64,000 bases of DNA from the NCBI GenBank assembly GCA_022824465.1, contig JAJDZV010000003.1, positions 113,931 to 177,930 of the forward strand, given 5' to 3'. The notes under the pieces are model-generated. The model had not been told where the DNA came from and ran no database searches. It worked only from the letters and a program-made list of their open reading frames with translations. This document shows, piece after piece, positions 1 to 9,560 of this stretch. How positions within the stretch are numbered: position 1 is the stretch's first letter; every line of letters starts with the position of its first letter. Made by a program: the position numbers and the translations under genes. Source of the DNA: Anaerolineae bacterium (lineage in GTDB: Bacteria; Chloroflexota; Anaerolineae; Aggregatilineales; Phototrophicaceae).

Positions 1-525
1 CTGGCCTTGGTGCCGCTGATGAGTATCGCGCGCAACTTTTGGCTGGGGCAGGAGCCGACGTATGAAGTCGGACCCTTCCGCTTCCTCGACAAGAAAATGA
101 TGGCGCGTGAATCGATACAGGCGCTGGCCGATGTCGGCATTCACATTCGCGACTCGGAAGAGACTGTGGGCAATATGTCCGGCGGCGAGCGGCAGTCGGT
201 GGCGATCGGCCGCGCGGTCTATTTCGGCAAGAAACTGCTCATACTTGACGAGCCCACCTCGGCTCTTTCCGTCGGCGAGACGCAGAAGGTGCTCGATTAC
301 ACCATCGCCGCCAAAGAAAAAGGCATGAGCGTCATCTTCATCACGCACAATATCCGTCACGTCTATGAAGTGGCTGACCGCTTCACGATAATCGAACGCG
401 GGCACAAACTTGGCGATTTCTACAAGAGCGAAGTGAGCGAAAACGAAGTCGCTGACATGATCGTCACCGGGCAGATTCCAGAGCGCTTGCGTCTCTACGA
501 TGAAGAAAATGGAGATGTCGCATGA
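1..525 (+). CDS. Sugar ABC transporter ATP-binding protein (partial, 5' end outside window)
   Basis: C-terminal part of an ABC ATPase of the ribose/fructose importer type; about 174 codons are visible and the Walker A region lies upstream of the window. The signature motif MSGGERQSVAIGRA is followed by Walker [12 protein letters not shown] and the switch histidine in FITHNIRHVY. It would energise sugar uptake at the inner face of the membrane. It is a single-domain ATPase, unlike the duplicated RbsA, and resembles the complete homologue at 54690-55469. Its TGA overlaps the ATG of the following lipoprotein gene by four bases, so the two are probably co-transcribed. The exact sugar cannot be read from the sequence. 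Confidence 0.9.
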   Translation: MALVPLMSIARNFWLGQEPTYEVGPFRFLDKKMMARESIQALADVGIHIRDSEETVGNMSGGERQSVAIGRAVYFGKKLLILDEPTSALSVGETQKVLDYTIAAKEKGMSVIFITHNIRHVYEVADRFTIIERGHKLGDFYKSEVSENEVADMIVTGQIPERLRLYDEENGDVA

Positions 526-1199
526 AGGAGACTTCGTTTCGACACAGACGCTTGCTGCTGCTAGCGCTTATCGCCGCTGTGATGGTCAGCGCTTGCCGCC
601 CCGACGACACGCTTGATATCACGCCATCGCCGACGCCCACGCCGGAGCCAACGGCGACGCCCACGCCGACGCCTGTTCCAGCTGATTTTGTAGATCCCTA
701 TGAAGTCAACTTAGGCGTCATGGAACGTCTGATTGAGATGCTTCCCGACCCCCTGCCGGCGGGCGAAGAAGAATGGAAGCGAAACTTCGAAGAGGGCAAC
801 GAGGGTGTGAAGAACATACGCGGCATCCGTAGGCCCGCTGTCGGAAGGGAAATCTATTATTACACGCAGCAAGGCAGCAAGATGAGCCTGAACTTCGCTG
901 TCTTCCCGGATGAAGAAGGGGCGATTGCCGAATTCGACCGCAAGCAAGGCCTCCGCTCGTCCCTGGTTAACCTGGCGGAGGACGACGCTTTCCGGAAACC
1001 GAATCTCCTTGGCGCTGGTTTGTATGGTTCATTTGCGCTTTTCCAGATCGACAATTATTTCGTCGAAGTGTTGGTCGAGATCTTCACCACGTCAACCAGC
1101 CCCTTGACGCCGCTCGCTAACGAAACTCTCAAGTTCTTCGAGCGCAGCCGCGCGGAATTCGAAGCAGTCGCGGGCGATCCGGCCGAAGAGGACGGTTGA
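522..1199 (+). CDS. Putative lipoprotein with Thr/Pro-rich linker, first of two homologous domains
   Basis: A 225-residue protein of unknown function. Residues about 9-25 form a hydrophobic signal ending in a lipobox-like VSAC, so it is probably a secreted lipoprotein. A Thr/Pro/Ser-rich linker at about residues 35-52 leads into a globular domain containing LLGAGLYGSFALFQIDNYF. That domain is clearly homologous to the next reading frame (1209-1646; GRGLYGSVALFAVDEFF). The stop TGA at 1197-1199 is in the same frame as the downstream domain, with no other stop between them, so this may be the N-terminal half of one interrupted two-domain protein. The start ATG overlaps the ABC ATPase stop (ATGA). 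Confidence 0.75.
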   Translation: MKETSFRHRRLLLLALIAAVMVSACRPDDTLDITPSPTPTPEPTATPTPTPVPADFVDPYEVNLGVMERLIEMLPDPLPAGEEEWKRNFEEGNEGVKNIRGIRRPAVGREIYYYTQQGSKMSLNFAVFPDEEGAIAEFDRKQGLRSSLVNLAEDDAFRKPNLLGAGLYGSFALFQIDNYFVEVLVEIFTTSTSPLTPLANETLKFFERSRAEFEAVAGDPAEEDG

Positions 1200-1208
1200 A
1201 GAGATGTC

Positions 1209-1646
1209 TTGCAGGCCGTCCTCGACAGCCTGCCAAACCAAATCGTGACCTCGACGCAGTGGCGGCGGGATTACTCTCGCTTTGATAACGGCGTCGATAC
1301 GCCGCGCAACATCACCAACGGCCGCGCGGTACGCGTTGCTTATGTGGATCAAATGGCGAACAACTTTCAGATGACCTTCGGCCAGTTTGACTCATCCGCC
1401 GACTCGCTGGCGCATTTCGAAAGAATGAAGGGCATCCGCGAAGGCATTGAAGACGAGAACTCAATCGAAGATTTCCCGATACCGCACGTGCTTGGCCGCG
1501 GCCTCTATGGCTCGGTCGCTCTCTTTGCCGTGGACGAGTTTTTCCTCGAAGTCTTGATGGAGCGCGCCCCGGGCACCAGCGCAAACCCGACGGAGTCCAT
1601 CGCCCGCAGAGCGCTCGCCATCCTGGAAGCCGCCCGCAGCGGATAG
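1209..1646 (+). CDS. Second homologous domain of the split lipoprotein (own start doubtful)
   Basis: A 145-codon frame from a TTG, with no convincing ribosome binding site and no signal peptide. It is a paralogue of the domain just upstream: both have a W-x-R-x-F/Y start, a central QMTFG/LNFAV strand region and the shared LGxGLYGS-ALF-D-(F/Y)F block. Reading through the TGA at 1197-1199 joins the two halves without a frame change. It is either a C-terminal domain cut off by a nonsense mutation or a recently separated paralogue. A cytoplasmic fate for a domain whose sister is exported would be odd, which favours interruption. Confidence 0.55.
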   Translation: MQAVLDSLPNQIVTSTQWRRDYSRFDNGVDTPRNITNGRAVRVAYVDQMANNFQMTFGQFDSSADSLAHFERMKGIREGIEDENSIEDFPIPHVLGRGLYGSVALFAVDEFFLEVLMERAPGTSANPTESIARRALAILEAARSG

Positions 1647-1674
1647 CCCGTCTACATTCGCGCGTTCCTCGTGT

Positions 1675-1680
1675 TATAAT
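1675..1680 (+). promoter_or_regulatory. Probable -10 box upstream of the DinB-family gene
   Basis: A perfect TATAAT lies 36 bases before the ATG at 1717. A weak TCTACA sits 18 bases upstream as a possible -35. It separates the DinB-like gene from the lipoprotein operon. Confidence 0.45.
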
Positions 1681-1716
1681 CCGCGCCACCTTTATCACAG
1701 CACAATCGAGGAGCGA

Positions 1717-2205
1717 ATGATGTCACTGATGGCGATGTACCGCCGTTGGCAATTCCGGGCGATTGATAGAAACCTGCTGACCCTGACGCATATTGTTGAG
1801 ACCATCAGCGATGACGGCGCCTTCAACAAGCGCGACGGCGGCGACGGCTGGACAATTTCGGAGGTTCTGGGCCACCTGGGGGATTTCGAAAGCTACATGC
1901 TGGCGCGCGCGCGTTACATTTGCGGCGAAACGAGCGACGAACCGCCGCAGCCGGCCGGACCAGAGGCGCTTGTTATTGAAATGGGCTACGCCGAGCAAGA
2001 CGCCAGCGAACTGCTAGCCCGCTGGCAGGCGCGCCGTCGGGAGAGCACCGCGTTTTTCAACGGGCTGGACAACGATGATGATGCCTTGTGGGAGCGTGGC
2101 GCGCCCTTCGCCGGCGGTCCTTTCACGCTGAACAATCAACTGATCTTGACGCCGATGCACGACGACGATCACATGAACCAGATCGTGAAGATCATTCGTT
2201 CTTGA
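1717..2205 (+). CDS. DinB-family (YfiT-like) metal-dependent protein
   Basis: A 162-residue protein with the DinB/YfiT four-helix-bundle layout: a conserved tryptophan and start of a helix at WTISEVLGHLGDFE (first metal histidine in GHL), and a late HDDDHMNQI segment supplying further histidines. The family includes thiol-dependent transferases using bacillithiol or mycothiol and many members of unknown substrate. Length is normal for the family. It has its own -10 element at 1675 and stands alone between two unrelated genes. The substrate is unknown. Confidence 0.75.
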   Translation: MMSLMAMYRRWQFRAIDRNLLTLTHIVETISDDGAFNKRDGGDGWTISEVLGHLGDFESYMLARARYICGETSDEPPQPAGPEALVIEMGYAEQDASELLARWQARRRESTAFFNGLDNDDDALWERGAPFAGGPFTLNNQLILTPMHDDDHMNQIVKIIRS

Positions 2206-2233
2206 CCGGGAGTTCTGGCGCGGCGACATTGAG

Positions 2234-2959
2234 ATGGTGGAGGGTGCTGCTGTGAAATCAAAACGGAATAGCGAAGCCAAACCTAAGGGGCAACCTATGC
2301 ATGGCGGTCGGCGCTGGGCAATTCTCTTCTTGCTGTCTGGCCTGCTCTTGATTGGCGCGATCAAGTACTCCGATTCCTTGACTACCTCGGTCCGCGACCG
2401 GAGTGGAACGCCCGAGGCGCTGATTGCCAGTTTTCCCGAGCGGTACGCCATGCTGATGCACAATGACTTCATCCTGAGTTCCATAGAATACCGGGGTCCC
2501 GAAGTCTACCATCAGGAACCACTGCCTGATTTGGACGCGCATCTGTACTTGTTCGAGTGGCGCTCAAGAAGCGACAATCACGCTGAGCTCTGCATTACCG
2601 CGGCTATCTTGGCTGAATCGAGAGATGTCGTTGGGGGCTGGTACGTAGTCGAAGAAGTTTTCCCGATTTGCGAATACCAGGTGGTGGACGCCAAGCCTCC
2701 CAGCGTCGCCTTTTGGGAGGAGCGATCGAGCGGACAGACGATCCACTATGCGCTGGTAGCCGGCCCAGCCTACGGCTTGGCAGATTTTGTGGAGTTAGAG
2801 CTGGCGGATGGGAGTGTCAGCCGCAGCGAATCACATCGGATCGCCTACGCCCAGGTGATCAGCCGCGACGAACCCATTGAAATCGAAGGTGTGCGCTTCC
2901 TGAACAGCGAGGGTCAAGCTTTCTCGTCCTTCGTCTACCCGTTATGGATGGAGAACTAG
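2234..2959 (+). CDS. Membrane-anchored protein of unknown function
   Basis: A 241-residue protein, not recognised. A basic N-terminus is followed by one hydrophobic stretch at about residues 30-46 (WAILFLLSGLLLIG), then an extracytoplasmic beta-rich domain. The body has a faint resemblance to the EpsI-type domain (DUF3485) linked to exosortases, in its order of tyrosines and GGWYVVEEV, but no exosortase is visible here. The start ATG at 2234 could be replaced by a GTG a few codons later. It precedes rarA by 45 bases. Confidence 0.55.
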   Translation: MVEGAAVKSKRNSEAKPKGQPMHGGRRWAILFLLSGLLLIGAIKYSDSLTTSVRDRSGTPEALIASFPERYAMLMHNDFILSSIEYRGPEVYHQEPLPDLDAHLYLFEWRSRSDNHAELCITAAILAESRDVVGGWYVVEEVFPICEYQVVDAKPPSVAFWEERSSGQTIHYALVAGPAYGLADFVELELADGSVSRSESHRIAYAQVISRDEPIEIEGVRFLNSEGQAFSSFVYPLWMEN

Positions 2960-3004
2960 GCAATTGCCCCGCCGCCGATGGTTGTAGTTGCGGAAAGCTG
3001 ATTC

Positions 3005-4231
3005 ATGCAGCGCTCCCCAAAACCCCTGGCCGAACGCATCCGTCCGCGCGACCTGAGCGGATTCATCGGCCAGTCCCACCTGGTCGGCGCCGGCAAGCCC
3101 CTCAACCGCGCCCTGCAGCAGCGGACTGTGCCCAGCATGATCTTCTGGGGTCCGCCTGGCGTCGGCAAGACCACGCTGGCGCGCATGATCGCCGCCGTCA
3201 CAGCGAAACCTTTCTACAACTTGTCAGCCGTCTCCGCGGGCAAGGCGGAACTGCGGCAAATCGTCCAGTCAGTAAAGCCGGCGCCCGTCAGCAAGCCTGG
3301 TCAAAGAGGCCTCTTCGCCGCCTCCGAACCGGCGGAAACCCCCGATAGCGTCATCCTCTTCCTGGACGAGATTCACCGCTTCAATAAAGCCCAACAAGAT
3401 TTCCTGCTGCCCTATGTCGAAGACGGCACGATTACACTCATCGGCGCGACCACCGAGAATCCCAGCTTTGAAGTCATCTCGGCGCTGCTCTCGCGTATGC
3501 AGGTTTTCACGCTGAATCCGCTGACTATCGCCGAGATTCAGCAGATAATCGCCCGCGGAGCCGCTGCGCTTGAAGTCGAGATCGAGGCTGACGGCGTCGG
3601 CTTCCTGGCCAACTATGCCAATGGCGATGCCCGCGCCGCCCTCAATTTGCTGGAGAATGCCGCGCGGCTCTATCGCAGCGCCGCGATTACCGCCGATCAC
3701 CTGCGCGAGACCTTGCAATCCAAGCACCTGCGCTACGACAAAAGCGGCGAGGAGCACTACAATACCATTAGCGCCTTCATCAAAAGTATGAGAGCCAGCG
3801 ATGTTGACGCCGCGCTCTATTATTGCGCGCGTATGATCGACAGCGGCGCGGACCCCAAATTCATCGCCCGCCGCATGGTCATTTTCGCCAGCGAAGATAT
3901 CGGCTTGGCTGATTCCAGCGCGCTTATGGTCGCGAATCATGTTTTCCGCGCGGTGGAGACGATCGGCTTGCCCGAATGCCAGTTCAACCTGGCGCACGGC
4001 GTCGCCTATCTGGCCACAGCCCGGAAGAACCGCGACGCCGGCAATGCTTACTTCCGGGCGCTGGACGATGCGCGCGAGCTGGGCAACCTGTCGATCCCAC
4101 TGCATATCCGCAACGCCCCGACGCAACTGATGCGCGAGCTGGGTTACGGTGACGGCTACCACGCATATACCGACGAGAGCTTGCTGCCTGACGAGATCAA
4201 GGGCAGGCGGTACTTTCGCGCTCCCGAGTAA
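3005..4231 (+). CDS. rarA: Replication-associated recombination protein A (AAA+ ATPase)
   Basis: A 408-residue RarA/MgsA/WRNIP1-type AAA+ ATPase acting at stalled replication forks. The N-terminus LAERIRPRDLSGFIGQ is typical. Walker A GPPGVGKTT is at residues 49-57, Walker B LFLDEIHRF around D121-E122, and sensor 1 is in GATTENPSFE. The C-terminal part holds the family's KSMRASDVDAALYY and FASEDIGLAD blocks. A loop of about 20 extra residues before Walker B is the only oddity. It stands alone and is a housekeeping gene of the chromosome. Confidence 0.95.
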   Translation: MQRSPKPLAERIRPRDLSGFIGQSHLVGAGKPLNRALQQRTVPSMIFWGPPGVGKTTLARMIAAVTAKPFYNLSAVSAGKAELRQIVQSVKPAPVSKPGQRGLFAASEPAETPDSVILFLDEIHRFNKAQQDFLLPYVEDGTITLIGATTENPSFEVISALLSRMQVFTLNPLTIAEIQQIIARGAAALEVEIEADGVGFLANYANGDARAALNLLENAARLYRSAAITADHLRETLQSKHLRYDKSGEEHYNTISAFIKSMRASDVDAALYYCARMIDSGADPKFIARRMVIFASEDIGLADSSALMVANHVFRAVETIGLPECQFNLAHGVAYLATARKNRDAGNAYFRALDDARELGNLSIPLHIRNAPTQLMRELGYGDGYHAYTDESLLPDEIKGRRYFRAPE

Positions 4232-4265
4232 TTATCTTTGCCGCGCCCAAATTGGAAGGCGACCA

Positions 4266-5999
4266 ATGTCCAAACTCAACATCCTGCTTATCACATCCGA
4301 CCAACAGCATTGGAACACGCTCGGACAATTCAACCCCGAGATTCAAACTCCCGCGCTGGACAAGCTCGCAGCCGAAGGCACAACTTTCACCCGCGCCTAT
4401 TGCCCCAACCCCACCTGCACGCCCACGCGGGGGAGCATGATCACGGGCAAGTACCCGTCGCAGCACGGCGCCTACTCGCTCGGAACCAAGCTGCCGGAAA
4501 GCGAAAGAACCATCGGCGAGATCTTTAGCGCCGCCGGATATCGCACGGCGCTGGTCGGCAAAGCCCATTTCCAGCCTTTGCACTCAACCGAGGAGTATTC
4601 GTCGCTGGAAGCATATCCGATCCTGCAAGACCTTGAATTCTGGGCGGATTTCGAGGGACCCTTCTACGGTTTTGATCATGTCGAGCTGGCGCGCAACCAT
4701 ACCGATGAAGCGCATGTAGGGCAGCATTACGCCCTCTGGATGGAAGAGAAGGACTTGAGCAACTGGCGCGATTATTTCCTGACGCCGACGGGAAATGTGG
4801 AAGCGCAGCGCCGCAACTGGTTGATACCCGAGCAGTACCACTACAATGCCTGGATCGCTGAGCGCAGCCAGGCGCTCATCTCACAATATCAGGCTTCCAA
4901 TGAACCCTTCTTTCTTTGGGCGAGCTTCTTTGATCCCCATCCCAAATATCTCGTACCCGAGCCCTGGGACACAATGTATGATCCGAACCAGATTACCGTC
5001 CCGGCCGTCAGTCCCGGCGAGCACGACAACAACCCGCCGCACTTCCAGCTGACGCAGCAGCGTGATCCCGATTTCTCCGCCTGGCAGGAGCCCAACGGCA
5101 GCGGCTGCCACGGCTTTCATTCGCATCTTCATGACCGCGACGAACTGGCGAAGGACATCGCCTGCTACTACGGCATGGTCAGTTGCATGGACAACTACAT
5201 CGGGCGCATCATCAACCACCTCGATGCGCTGGGCATGGCGGATAATACCCTGGTCGTCTTCACCAGCGACCACGGGCATTACTTCGGTCAGCACGGTTTG
5301 ATCGCCAAAGGCGCCTTTCACTTTGACGACGGCGTCCGCGTGCCCATGATCGCGCGCTTGCCCGGCCGCATCGCCGCCAATGAGCGTAGCCAAAGCTTGC
5401 AGTCGTTGGTCGATTACGCGCCGACCTTCCTCGAATACTGCGGCTTGGATGTGCCGGCTGATATGACGGGCTTGCCGCAGGCTGACGTTTGGAACGGCGA
5501 CGAATCGGCCGCCCGCGAGCACGTCATCATCGAGAATCGCCATCAGCCGACGACCCTGCACCTCAAGACCTATATTGATGAGCGCTACAAAATCACCCTG
5601 TATTTCAATCGCGACTTCGGCGAAATCTTCGATCTGCGAGATGACCCGGACGAGGTGAACAACCTCTGGTCGGACCTCGATCTCCGCGCCGCGCTTACCG
5701 AGGCTTGCTTGCGCGCCGAAATGCTGAAGGAAGAGCCGTTGTCCAATGCGCGCCTGCGATTACCCAACAAGTCGGCTGCGATGTACCTCAAAAGCTGTAA
5801 CATGAGATTCAGGCAGATCGGTTTCGATCCGGCGACTGATCGCTACGAGTTGTTCGACTTAGCGGTCGATCCCGCTCGCCAGAACAACCTGTGGGACGAT
5901 CCCGCCTATCACCAGCAACGCGCCGAGATGACGCGCGCGCTGCTGTTCAGCCGTTGGGGCTTGGAACCGCTGTGGATGCCGCGGGTGTCGGGGGCGTAG
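4266..5999 (+). CDS. Sulfatase (Cys-type, alkaline-phosphatase superfamily)
   Basis: A 577-residue sulfatase hydrolysing a sulfate ester. The N-terminal metal site is in LITSDQQHWN. The active-site signature CTPTRGSMITGKYPSQHG has Cys51 for conversion to formylglycine, so an FGE or anSME enzyme encoded elsewhere is needed. FTSDHGHYFGQHG supplies C-terminal metal ligands. The ATG at 4266 was chosen because the conserved fold begins there; the open frame extends upstream into rarA. No export signal is visible, so it may act on imported substrate. The exact substrate (choline sulfate, sugar sulfate or other) cannot be read. Confidence 0.9.
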   Translation: MSKLNILLITSDQQHWNTLGQFNPEIQTPALDKLAAEGTTFTRAYCPNPTCTPTRGSMITGKYPSQHGAYSLGTKLPESERTIGEIFSAAGYRTALVGKAHFQPLHSTEEYSSLEAYPILQDLEFWADFEGPFYGFDHVELARNHTDEAHVGQHYALWMEEKDLSNWRDYFLTPTGNVEAQRRNWLIPEQYHYNAWIAERSQALISQYQASNEPFFLWASFFDPHPKYLVPEPWDTMYDPNQITVPAVSPGEHDNNPPHFQLTQQRDPDFSAWQEPNGSGCHGFHSHLHDRDELAKDIACYYGMVSCMDNYIGRIINHLDALGMADNTLVVFTSDHGHYFGQHGLIAKGAFHFDDGVRVPMIARLPGRIAANERSQSLQSLVDYAPTFLEYCGLDVPADMTGLPQADVWNGDESAAREHVIIENRHQPTTLHLKTYIDERYKITLYFNRDFGEIFDLRDDPDEVNNLWSDLDLRAALTEACLRAEMLKEEPLSNARLRLPNKSAAMYLKSCNMRFRQIGFDPATDRYELFDLAVDPARQNNLWDDPAYHQQRAEMTRALLFSRWGLEPLWMPRVSGA

Positions 6000-6000
6000 C

Positions 6001-6210
6001 TCAACCCCGCCGCACGACAAAAAATCCAATCACGAGAGAAATCACCGTCGCCAGCTCAATCGGCAGCGCCGGCTCCATGAATCGCAGCCAAAGCAGATGA
6101 ATCGCTATGAGAATTACAGCGGCGATGAAGACGCGGTCGAAGGCGTTTGTGTAAAAGGGCAGGAAGCCTTCAAACTCCTTCTTGCTGTTATCGCGCTTTT
6201 GCTCTTCCAT
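6001..6210 (-). CDS. Small two-helix membrane protein at the end of an ABC operon
   Basis: A 69-residue protein with a charged N-terminus (MEEQKRDNSKKEFEGF), then two hydrophobic segments at about residues 28-43 and 50-65. It follows the permease gene by four bases and is the last gene of the minus-strand operon 9521-6001. Small membrane proteins of this kind (for example DUF2160) accompany some glycerol or polyol ABC importers, but membership of that family is not established here. It may be an accessory subunit of the neighbouring importer. Confidence 0.6.
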   Translation of the reverse strand: MEEQKRDNSKKEFEGFLPFYTNAFDRVFIAAVILIAIHLLWLRFMEPALPIELATVISLVIGFFVVRRG

Positions 6211-6214
6211 GCCG

Positions 6215-7069
6215 CTATTCCTTCACCGCGCCGAAGGTCAAGCCCATGACGATATAGCGCTGCGCCACGATGACGATGACTGCCGAGGGAATCAGCGTGA
6301 TCATCGACATAGCCGCCAGCTCGCCCCAATTGGTGCCGGTCACCGTCACGAACTCGGCCAGTCCGGTCGTGATTGTGCGCGCGTTCACGCTGGTGAGATT
6401 CGCCGCGAAAAGATACTCATTCCAGGCGAAGACCCAGCTCAAGATGCCGGTAACCGCCAAGCCCGGCGCCGCCAGCGGAACGATGACATGACGCAGCACA
6501 CCCCACAGTCCAGCGCCATCGATCATAGCGGCGTCGTCCAACTCTATCGGGATGCCATCGACAACGCCCTTTAGCAGCCAGATCGCGAAGGGCAGATTGA
6601 AGACGCAGTAAAGCAGAATCAATCCGATCTGCGTGTCGTAGAGTGTCCAACCGCCAATGCGAAACGTCCGCGTGAACATGATAAACAGCGGCAGCAGAAA
6701 GGCGGCCGGCGGCGCCATTCGGTTGGTGATCAACCAGAAGAATATATTGTCTCGTCCCGTTAGCTTGTATCGCGACAGCGCATAAGTCGCCAGCAGCGCC
6801 AGCACCATCACCAGCACTGCGTTGCTCGTCGAGACGACGATCGAATTGGTCATATAGCGTTGAAAGGCGCTATCGGTCAGCACGTTGGTGTAATTCTCGG
6901 TGAAGAAGCGGCTGAGCATGAGATTCGGTCGGCCGAACAGCTCAACGCGGCTGCGCATGGAGACGACGAACATCCACCAGATGGGTATCAGCGTCACCAG
7001 CGTGCCGAAGATCCAGAAGGCATAAGTGCCGGCGAGACGCAAGACGCGCTGACGGAGCGACGTGGTCAT
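6215..7069 (-). CDS. Carbohydrate ABC transporter permease (MalG/UgpE type)
   Basis: A 284-residue inner-membrane permease with six predicted helices. The cytoplasmic EAA loop reads [29 protein letters not shown], the coupling site for the ATPase. The ATG at 7069 overlaps the stop of the upstream permease (ATGA) and restores the usual N-terminus; the frame continues further upstream but only over the preceding gene. It works with the permease at 7066-7938 and the binding protein at 8085-9521. No ATPase is encoded in the operon, so a shared MsmK-type ATPase from elsewhere is likely. Confidence 0.92.
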   Translation of the reverse strand: MTTSLRQRVLRLAGTYAFWIFGTLVTLIPIWWMFVVSMRSRVELFGRPNLMLSRFFTENYTNVLTDSAFQRYMTNSIVVSTSNAVLVMVLALLATYALSRYKLTGRDNIFFWLITNRMAPPAAFLLPLFIMFTRTFRIGGWTLYDTQIGLILLYCVFNLPFAIWLLKGVVDGIPIELDDAAMIDGAGLWGVLRHVIVPLAAPGLAVTGILSWVFAWNEYLFAANLTSVNARTITTGLAEFVTVTGTNWGELAAMSMITLIPSAVIVIVAQRYIVMGLTFGAVKE

Positions 7070-7938
7070 TCGGTCTCGCCTTTTCGCCGGCCAGAGATAG
7101 CGATGAACAACAGCCAACAGAGCACGATGGTCAAATACAACGTGATGATGGAAATGGACGAGCCGTACCCGTAATCCGTCCGCGGGAAAACAACCCGCCA
7201 AATGTAGATTCCGGTGAAGCGCGTGCCCGGTCCGCCGCCTGCAAGCATCCAGACCTCATCAACCGTGCGAATCGCGTCCATGATGCGGATGAATACAGTC
7301 GTCAGCAACACGGGACGCAAGAAGGGCAGGGTGACGTACCAGAATACCTGGAAGCGGCTGGCGCCGTCGACCTTGGCTTGTTCAACTGGCTCCTTGGGAA
7401 TCGCTGTCAGACCCGCCAGCATCGTCAGGGTGACGAAGGGCGTCCAATGCCAGACGTCCATGATGACCGATGTCCACAATGCTTGGTCGGGGTATGTGCC
7501 GATCTGATATTGAAGGTCGAACCAGCGATCGAGGAAAAACGGCACTGGACCAAAACCGGGGATCACCAGCAGCCGCCATATCGCGCCAACCGCTATCGGC
7601 GCCACCATCAGCGGAAGTGTATGAATGATCCGGAATAAGGACTTGCCGGGGAAATTCCGCGTTAACATCTGCGCCAATACGAAGCCGAGCACGACCTCGC
7701 TGCCGATTGCGAAGATGGCGAAACGCGCCGTCAAACCAACCGAATGCAGAAAGTCGGCGTCGAAGACCAAGCGGCGAAAGTTATCGAGCCCGTTGAAGAT
7801 CAAACCGTCTTCAGCGGAAAACACATTCCATTGATTGAAGCCGACAAACAAGACATAAAGAAATGGCGCGAAGCCGAATATGAGCAGAATTATCAATGTC
7901 GGGCTGAGCAAGAGCCAGCCGGTGCGCGAGTTCCGCAT
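7066..7938 (-). CDS. Carbohydrate ABC transporter permease (MalF/UgpA type)
   Basis: A 290-residue permease with six predicted helices. The coupling loop is [25 protein letters not shown], and [18 protein letters not shown] is the typical third-helix region. It is the first permease after the binding-protein gene, separated by 146 bases that contain two perfect hairpins (7975-8048). It overlaps the second permease by four bases, which suggests translational coupling. Substrate is probably a sugar or polyol. Confidence 0.92.
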   Translation of the reverse strand: MRNSRTGWLLLSPTLIILLIFGFAPFLYVLFVGFNQWNVFSAEDGLIFNGLDNFRRLVFDADFLHSVGLTARFAIFAIGSEVVLGFVLAQMLTRNFPGKSLFRIIHTLPLMVAPIAVGAIWRLLVIPGFGPVPFFLDRWFDLQYQIGTYPDQALWTSVIMDVWHWTPFVTLTMLAGLTAIPKEPVEQAKVDGASRFQVFWYVTLPFLRPVLLTTVFIRIMDAIRTVDEVWMLAGGGPGTRFTGIYIWRVVFPRTDYGYGSSISIITLYLTIVLCWLLFIAISGRRKGETE

Positions 7939-7971
7939 GCTAACCTGTTTCCAGTTAGGTCCCTATAGCGT

Positions 7972-8048
7972 AGCGGGCGACCCGGCCGGTCGCCCCTACA
8001 TGTTTTGACTCACAGAAATGCGTACAGGGGTCAGCCATTGGCTGACCC
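7972..8048. repeat. Two perfect hairpins between binding-protein and permease genes
   Basis: Inverted repeat 1 is GGGCGACC (7975-7982) with GGTCGCCC (7988-7995). Inverted repeat 2 is GGGTCAGCC (8028-8036) with GGCTGACCC (8040-8048) and a three-base loop. Neither has a following T-run on the minus strand strong enough to call a terminator. The position after the binding-protein gene suggests mRNA stabilisation or partial attenuation. The AGCGGGCG-N12-GCCCCTACA frame (7972-8000) recurs at 50911-50938. Confidence 0.7.
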
Positions 8049-8084
8049 GCTCGCATCTTTTTGGACGCGGATTGATGTATCCCT

Positions 8085-9521
8085 CTACATCCCGTAGCCC
8101 AAACGGTCGAGTTCCTCGTCCACAGCCATTGCCGCCTGCGACAAACCTTCGGCGGCCGTCAACTCGCCAAGGATGACGCGATGGATGAAGGGATCGATGA
8201 TCTCACGCACTTGCGCGTGGAAGGGGAAGGGCGGCGCGCCAGCAAAGAGCGGACCCTGCTCCTCCAGCAGTGTGTAATAGCCATCGACCTTGGTGTCCTG
8301 CTCAGCAATCAGCGGATCATCGAAAGTGGCGGTGTGGGTGATGCGGGCGCCCGCGGCTGCCCATTCCGCTTGCACCGACGGCTGACCAATGAACTGCAGC
8401 CAGAGCAAGGTGGCTTCTTTGTTGCGCGAGGAGTGCGGAATGCCAAAAGCGCCGCCATCGTAGTAGCCGATGTAGCCATCGCCCATCTCAGCCGCTTCAA
8501 TCACGCCTTCAGCCGTGACCGGAAGGCGCACGCCAACATTGCCGGTGATAGCCGAGCGGCTGTCGTCCGTGGCGATCCAGGCGGCGTTCTCGCCATAGAC
8601 CCAACCCTGCGCGGCACGGCCAGCGGCGAAGCTGGAGGCAACCTCGTCCCAGGTGCTCGAAGTCGCTTCGGGCGGGGCGAATGGCAGCAAGCCAACCCAG
8701 TAGTCCAGCGCCGCAACAGCGGTGTCACCATCAAGCGCGCCGCCGTTAGCGCTTTGCGCCGAGCCGGTCTCCAGGTTGATGCCCCAGTTGTAAAGACCGA
8801 AGGAGGGACCAATGCTCTCGAGGAATTCATAGGTCGAGGCGGGATGGCCCGTCGAGCCCTGAACCGTCGTGCCCCAAAGATCCATATCCATGCTCTCGCC
8901 GTAAGCAGTGAAGAATTCGGCATTGTCACGATACTGCTCAAAGGTCTCGGCAGGCGCCAGCGCGTAGCCGTAGTCGGCTTCAAATGCCGCCATAATGTCG
9001 GCGTCTTCAAAGAGATCCTTGCGATACAGGTAGACCTTGACAAAGGCTTCCATCGGCACGCCGAAGAGATCGCCGTCGGCGTTCTTGAAATAATCGGCGA
9101 AGCTGGTGAAGGCGCTCTCGTCATAACTGGCATAAGCCAGATCCGGGTTGTCGCCGGCGAACTGCGTCAAGTTGACGAGGTAATCCTGCGCCAGATAGGA
9201 GTAGATGATGTCCTGCTCGATGTACACGAAGTCGTAGATGCCGGTGTTGGCTTCCATGTCGTTGATGGCTTTGGAATACATCTGGTCCCAGGACGTGGTC
9301 TCAAACTCGACATTGATGCCGGTGAGTTCGGTGAATTGAGCGGCCAAGACATCAGCCACGTAATTCGAAGGCGGCGTGCTCTCGGATACGCCGCGGATGG
9401 TCGTGCCGGCGTATGGCGCGGCCGCTTCCACCCACCAGCCGTGATGGTCCGCCGTGACCAAGCTCATGTTGGCCAGCAGCGCGAAGGCGAGCAGCAGAAC
9501 GAGGGTGAAGATTTTCTTCAT
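8085..9521 (-). CDS. Extracellular sugar-binding protein of ABC importer
   Basis: A 478-residue solute-binding protein. Residues 1-24 form a Sec signal ([16 protein letters not shown]) with a likely cut after the ADH region. The body has features of family 1 sugar-binding proteins, including [13 protein letters not shown] and [19 protein letters not shown] segments where the ligand hinge lies. The ATG at 9521 gives a proper signal peptide; an upstream in-frame start would place 15 unrelated residues before it. It opens the minus-strand operon ending at 6001. The sugar is not identifiable. Confidence 0.92.
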   Translation of the reverse strand: MKKIFTLVLLLAFALLANMSLVTADHHGWWVEAAAPYAGTTIRGVSESTPPSNYVADVLAAQFTELTGINVEFETTSWDQMYSKAINDMEANTGIYDFVYIEQDIIYSYLAQDYLVNLTQFAGDNPDLAYASYDESAFTSFADYFKNADGDLFGVPMEAFVKVYLYRKDLFEDADIMAAFEADYGYALAPAETFEQYRDNAEFFTAYGESMDMDLWGTTVQGSTGHPASTYEFLESIGPSFGLYNWGINLETGSAQSANGGALDGDTAVAALDYWVGLLPFAPPEATSSTWDEVASSFAAGRAAQGWVYGENAAWIATDDSRSAITGNVGVRLPVTAEGVIEAAEMGDGYIGYYDGGAFGIPHSSRNKEATLLWLQFIGQPSVQAEWAAAGARITHTATFDDPLIAEQDTKVDGYYTLLEEQGPLFAGAPPFPFHAQVREIIDPFIHRVILGELTAAEGLSQAAMAVDEELDRLGYGM

Positions 9522-9560
9522 GATTCGTCTCCCTGGACTAAATCGAAGTGTGGATACAAA

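Noticed and set aside
1197..1199. TGA read as selenocysteine
   Set aside because: The homologous domain pair shows no conserved Cys or Sec position in the linker, and no SECIS-like hairpin was evident just downstream. Mutation or error is simpler.
3269..4162. 297-codon minus-strand frame in rarA
   Set aside because: Shadow of rarA, which has all AAA+ motifs.
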